Source of the DNA: Streptomyces sp. NBC_00523
Lineage (GTDB): Bacteria > Actinomycetota > Actinomycetes > Streptomycetales > Streptomycetaceae
DNA length: 64,000 bases
Assembly: GCF_036346615.1 (NCBI RefSeq)
Contig: NZ_CP107836.1
Coordinates: forward strand, 7,068,001 to 7,132,000
Direction: 5' to 3'
The first letter of the stretch is position 1. Every line of letters begins with the position of its first letter. The notes below the pieces were generated by a model. That model had not been told where the DNA came from. It searched no databases and worked only from the letters and a program-made list of their open reading frames with translations. Made by a program: the position numbers and the translations under genes. Below are positions 61,099 to 64,000 of the stretch, piece after piece.

Positions 61099-63759
61099 AT
61101 GACGAGCCACGCGACCGAAGCCGCACTCGAAAGCCTTCTGAACCGAGCACTTCAGGCCACCCGCACCGGCGACTGCTGGACGGTCCGGACCGACGAGGCA
61201 TGGTGCCGCGTCGCCCCCCGTTCGGCGACCCGGCGCGACCAGGGCTGGAAGCTCCACCTCTCGGCAACGGCCGCCTCCGCACCGACCGTCCTCGTCCGAG
61301 CCCTGGACGTCCTGCTGCCGGACACCTCGGCGTTCAAGTTCGCCCGGTCCCTCGACCAGGTGAGCACCCTCAACTCCCGCGCCACGCCCCGGGGCAGCTC
61401 CGGAAAGTTCCTCACCGTCTACCCGCGCTCGGACGCCGACGCGGTCCGCCTCGCCGGCGCACTGCACGCGGCGACGACCGGACTCGCCGGCCCCCGCATC
61501 CTCTCCGACCAGCCCTACGCCCCGTACAGCGTGGTGCACTACCGCTACGGCGCCTTCACCGGGCGGCAACGCCTGTCCGACCAGGGCCTGTTGATCTGGT
61601 ACATCGAGGACCCCGACGGCAACCCCGTGGAGGACGAGCGCAGCGGCCACTACACACCGCCCCCGTGGGCCGACTGCCCGTTCCCCGCCACCGTGCCCCT
61701 TCCGCCCCCGGCGGCGGAGGCGGCCAACGGCCCGGTCCTGCTCGGAGGCCGCTTCGCGGTACGGGAGGCGATCCGGCACACCAACAAGGGCGGTGTCTAC
61801 CGGGGCACCGACGTCTCCACCGGTGCGCCTGTCGTCATCAAGGAGACCCGGCCCCATGTGGAGGCCGACGCCTCCGGGCGCGACGTCCGCGACTGGCTGC
61901 GCGCCGAGGCCCGGATGCTGGACCGGCTGAAGGACACCGGGCTCGCCCCGGACGCCCTCGCCCTCTTCGAGCACGGCCAGCACCTGTTCCTGGCTCAGAG
62001 TGAAGTCCCGGGCGTCAGCCTGCGCACCTGGGTCGCCGAGCGCTTCCGCGACCTCGGGGGCGAGGAGTACCGCCGCGAGGCGCGGGCCCTGGTCGCGCGG
62101 CTCGTGGACCTCGTCACGGCGGCCCACGCCCATGGCTGCGTGCTCCGCGACTTCACCCCCGGCAACGTCATGGTCCGCCCCGACGGCGAACTGCGCCTCA
62201 TCGACCTGGAACTCGCCGCCGACGAGACGGGCTCCTGCCTTCCGACCCGGGTGGGCACCCCCGGCTTCAGCGCGCCCGAGCGCCTGAGGGACGCGCCGGT
62301 GTCCGTGACCGCCGACTACTACAGTCTCGGGGCCACCGTGTGCTTCGTCCTGACCGGCAAGGTGCCGAACCTGCTGCCCGAGGAGCCCGCCACCAGGACC
62401 GGCGAGGACCGGCTCGCCGCCTGGCTCCGCGCCTGCGGACCCGCCGGGCCCCCGGACGCCATGGCGGAGATGATCGCCGGGCTGATGCGGGACGAGCCCG
62501 CCGCCCGCTGGGACACCCGCCGGGCGCGCGAAGCCCTCCGCGCACCGGACCCCGCCCGCCCCACGCGTACCGCACCGGCACGAGCGGCACGGGACGAGGA
62601 CCTGGACCATGCCGTCGCCGGACTCGTCGACCACCTGCTCGACACCGTCACCCCCGAGGACGACCGGCGCCTGTGGCCCGTGTCCACCGCGGCCGGCGAG
62701 ACCAACCCGTGCACCGTGCAACAGGGGGCGGCCGGACCCCTGGCCGTCCTGACCCGGTACTTCGAACTGACCGGGGACCCCCGGCTGCCCGAAGTCCTCG
62801 CGGCGGCCGGCCACTGGATCGCGGACCGCACCCACCTCCGGACCATCCGCCCCGGCCTGCACTTCGGGGACCTCGGCACCGCCTGGGCGCTGTACGACGC
62901 CGGCCGGGCCCTCTCCGACCAGGCGCTCATCGACCAGGCGCTCGCCCTCGCGCTGACCCCGCAGGAGCCCTCACTCCACCACGACATCACCCACGGCACC
63001 GCCGGCAGCGGCATGGCCGCCCTCCACCTCTGGCAGCGCACCGGTGACCCGCGGTTCGCGGCGCTCGCCGAGGACGCCGCCGACCGGCTGGCGTCCGCCG
63101 CCCGGCGCGGCCCGTCGGCGGTGAGCTGGCCGGTCCCCGCCGACGCGGCCTCCGGCGAGGCGGGCAAGCAGTACCTGGGCTTCGCCCACGGCTCCGCCGG
63201 CATCGGCTGCTTCCTCCTGCTCAGCGCGGCCGCCTCCGGACGCCAGGACCACCTGCGGCTCGCGGTGGAGACCGGCGAACACCTCCTGCGCAGCGCCGTA
63301 CGGATCGGTGAGGCCGTCCAGTGGCCCGCCCAGGCCGGCGACGAACCCACCGCCCCGTACTGGTGCCACGGCTCGGCCGGCATCGGCACCTACCTCGTAC
63401 GGCTCCGGCAGGTCACCGGCGACGAACGGTTCGGCGACCTCGCTCGCCGCAGCGCCCCGGCCGTCACCGAACGCGCCTCCCGGGCCCCGCTGTCCCAGTG
63501 CCACGGCCTCGCGGGCAACGGCGACTTCCTGCTCGACCTGAGCGCCGCCACGGGGGAGTCCGCCCACCACGCCATGGCCGACGCGATGGGCCGCCTCGCC
63601 GTCACCGAAGGTGCCCGCCGCCACCGGCACCTGGTCTTCCCCAACGAGTACGGCGACGTCTCGACCAGCTGGAGCGACGGATCGGCCGGAATCCTGGCCT
63701 TCCTCCTCCGGCTTCGCCACCCGAGCTCCCGGCACTGGCTCGCCCAGTTGCCGGGCTGA
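61099..63759 (+). CDS. lanL: Class IV lanthionine synthetase LanL
   Basis: This 886-residue enzyme has three parts. The N-terminal lyase-type domain (~1-205) is followed by a Ser/Thr kinase domain (~214-520). The kinase has Lys248 in VVIKETRP, catalytic Asp351 and Asn356 in RDFTPGNVM, and Asp369 in LIDLE. The C-terminal LanC-like cyclase (~560-886) has repeated HG turns, and the zinc ligands Cys756 (WCHGSAGIG), Cys801 and His802 (QCHGLAG) are present. Those ligands place it in class IV (LanL) rather than class III, which lacks them. It phosphorylates and dehydrates Ser/Thr and cyclises Cys onto them in the LanA peptide. ATG 61099 follows GGGAGGG. Confidence 0.93.
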   Translation: MTSHATEAALESLLNRALQATRTGDCWTVRTDEAWCRVAPRSATRRDQGWKLHLSATAASAPTVLVRALDVLLPDTSAFKFARSLDQVSTLNSRATPRGSSGKFLTVYPRSDADAVRLAGALHAATTGLAGPRILSDQPYAPYSVVHYRYGAFTGRQRLSDQGLLIWYIEDPDGNPVEDERSGHYTPPPWADCPFPATVPLPPPAAEAANGPVLLGGRFAVREAIRHTNKGGVYRGTDVSTGAPVVIKETRPHVEADASGRDVRDWLRAEARMLDRLKDTGLAPDALALFEHGQHLFLAQSEVPGVSLRTWVAERFRDLGGEEYRREARALVARLVDLVTAAHAHGCVLRDFTPGNVMVRPDGELRLIDLELAADETGSCLPTRVGTPGFSAPERLRDAPVSVTADYYSLGATVCFVLTGKVPNLLPEEPATRTGEDRLAAWLRACGPAGPPDAMAEMIAGLMRDEPAARWDTRRAREALRAPDPARPTRTAPARAARDEDLDHAVAGLVDHLLDTVTPEDDRRLWPVSTAAGETNPCTVQQGAAGPLAVLTRYFELTGDPRLPEVLAAAGHWIADRTHLRTIRPGLHFGDLGTAWALYDAGRALSDQALIDQALALALTPQEPSLHHDITHGTAGSGMAALHLWQRTGDPRFAALAEDAADRLASAARRGPSAVSWPVPADAASGEAGKQYLGFAHGSAGIGCFLLLSAAASGRQDHLRLAVETGEHLLRSAVRIGEAVQWPAQAGDEPTAPYWCHGSAGIGTYLVRLRQVTGDERFGDLARRSAPAVTERASRAPLSQCHGLAGNGDFLLDLSAATGESAHHAMADAMGRLAVTEGARRHRHLVFPNEYGDVSTSWSDGSAGILAFLLRLRHPSSRHWLAQLPG

Positions 63760-63804
63760 GCGGCAGAGAACCTGCCGCCGAACCACAAGAAGAAGGAGAG
63801 AACC

Positions 63805-63963
63805 ATGGAAAACCAGACCCAGGACCTCGAACTCCTCGCCCACCTCCACGCCCTCCCCGAGACCGACCCCGTCGGCGCCGAAGCGGGCTTCTCCGCCACC
63901 TGTGAGTGCGTCGGCCTGCTGACGGTCCTCAACACGGTCTGCATCGGCATCAGCTGCGCCTAG
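63805..63963 (+). CDS. lanA: Class IV lanthipeptide precursor (venezuelin-like LanA)
   Basis: This 52-residue peptide starts at ATG 63805 with AAGGAG 6 nt upstream. The leader is MENQTQDLELLAHLHALPET, with an LELLAHLHALP recognition helix. The C-terminal core, approximately ATCECVGLLTVLNTVCIG plus ISCA, has four Cys and four Thr/Ser, and closely matches my memory of venezuelin, where the matching position is LLTLLNT. Four (methyl)lanthionine rings are therefore expected. It lies 45 bp after lanL; the usual transporter genes (lanT/H type) should follow beyond the right window edge. Confidence 0.92.
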   Translation: MENQTQDLELLAHLHALPETDPVGAEAGFSATCECVGLLTVLNTVCIGISCA

Positions 63964-64000
63964 GACCGGCCCACGTCCGGCCGGCGGCTGTCCCGGGACA

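Noticed and set aside
61099..63759. Class III (LanKC) lanthionine synthetase
   Set aside because: The cyclase domain keeps Cys756, Cys801 and His802 as zinc ligands, which class III enzymes lack, and the precursor is venezuelin-like.

Overview
The window has very high G+C with strong third-position G/C bias, many GTG starts, GTGA/ATGA stop-start overlaps and families typical of actinomycetes (F420-type LLM oxidoreductase, DUF5133, DUF3152, DUF3626, TerD-vWA, RsbW/STAS/SpoIIE partner switching, class IV lanthipeptide). Two TTA codons, rare in such genomes, fit bldA-type control. I read it as a chromosomal segment of a Streptomyces, probably from an arm-like accessory region, because several genes are decayed and two transposase loci are present. 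No rRNA, tRNA, CRISPR array or replication origin was recognised.

Layout. 0-5.8 kb: partial phosphotransferase, TerD/vWA protein, SDR, secreted GH25 lysozyme with a TTA second codon, DoxX protein, double-module Lrp regulator. 5.8-12.3 kb: a three-gene membrane-lipid operon (PAP2-diacylglycerol kinase fusion, YihY, PAP2), VOC, SRPBCC, flavin reductase and a PAP2_3 protein. 12.5-16.1 kb: secreted GH5-FnIII-CBM2 cellulase behind a perfect CebR-type box, a small membrane protein, and an orphan ArgJ. 16.1-24.6 kb: TetR-DoxX, LLM oxidoreductase, MFS, and a TetR facing an FAD-monooxygenase that is destroyed by an IS481-family element with a 6-bp target duplication; then GNAT and an Mrr-like membrane nuclease. 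24.8-33 kb: methyltransferase, two-component system divergent from an ABC exporter, YrhB-type protein, Na+/H+ antiporter, VOC. 33.3-41.4 kb: DUF5133, DUF3626, small proteins, a membrane thioredoxin-fold protein, Sir2 and a rifampin phosphotransferase with an upstream RAE-like element, then a stress-protein/nucleotidyl-cyclase operon behind a tandem operator. 41.4-44.5 kb: degenerate transposase fused to a broken subtilase gene. 44.6-56.3 kb: SUKH, GNAT, Rid, ThuA, a two-component/VanZ/DUF3152 run, TetR-hydrolase, ArsR-MFS, XRE-DUF2975 with twin operators, SDR. 56.4-61 kb: a partner-switching island (STAS, HTH, SpoIIE, B12-binding protein, STAS, HATPase, STAS) in which the SpoIIE-B12-STAS operon is decaying. 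61-64 kb: class IV lanthionine synthetase LanL plus its venezuelin-like precursor peptide; the rest of that cluster lies beyond the right edge.

Most regulation is visible as local palindromes next to TetR, XRE or stress genes. The most notable items are the lanthipeptide pair, the RAE-like element with a nearby opposite-strand hairpin, the IS481 element whose transposase stop codon comes from its target site, and the decayed phosphatase/cobalamin-protein operon.
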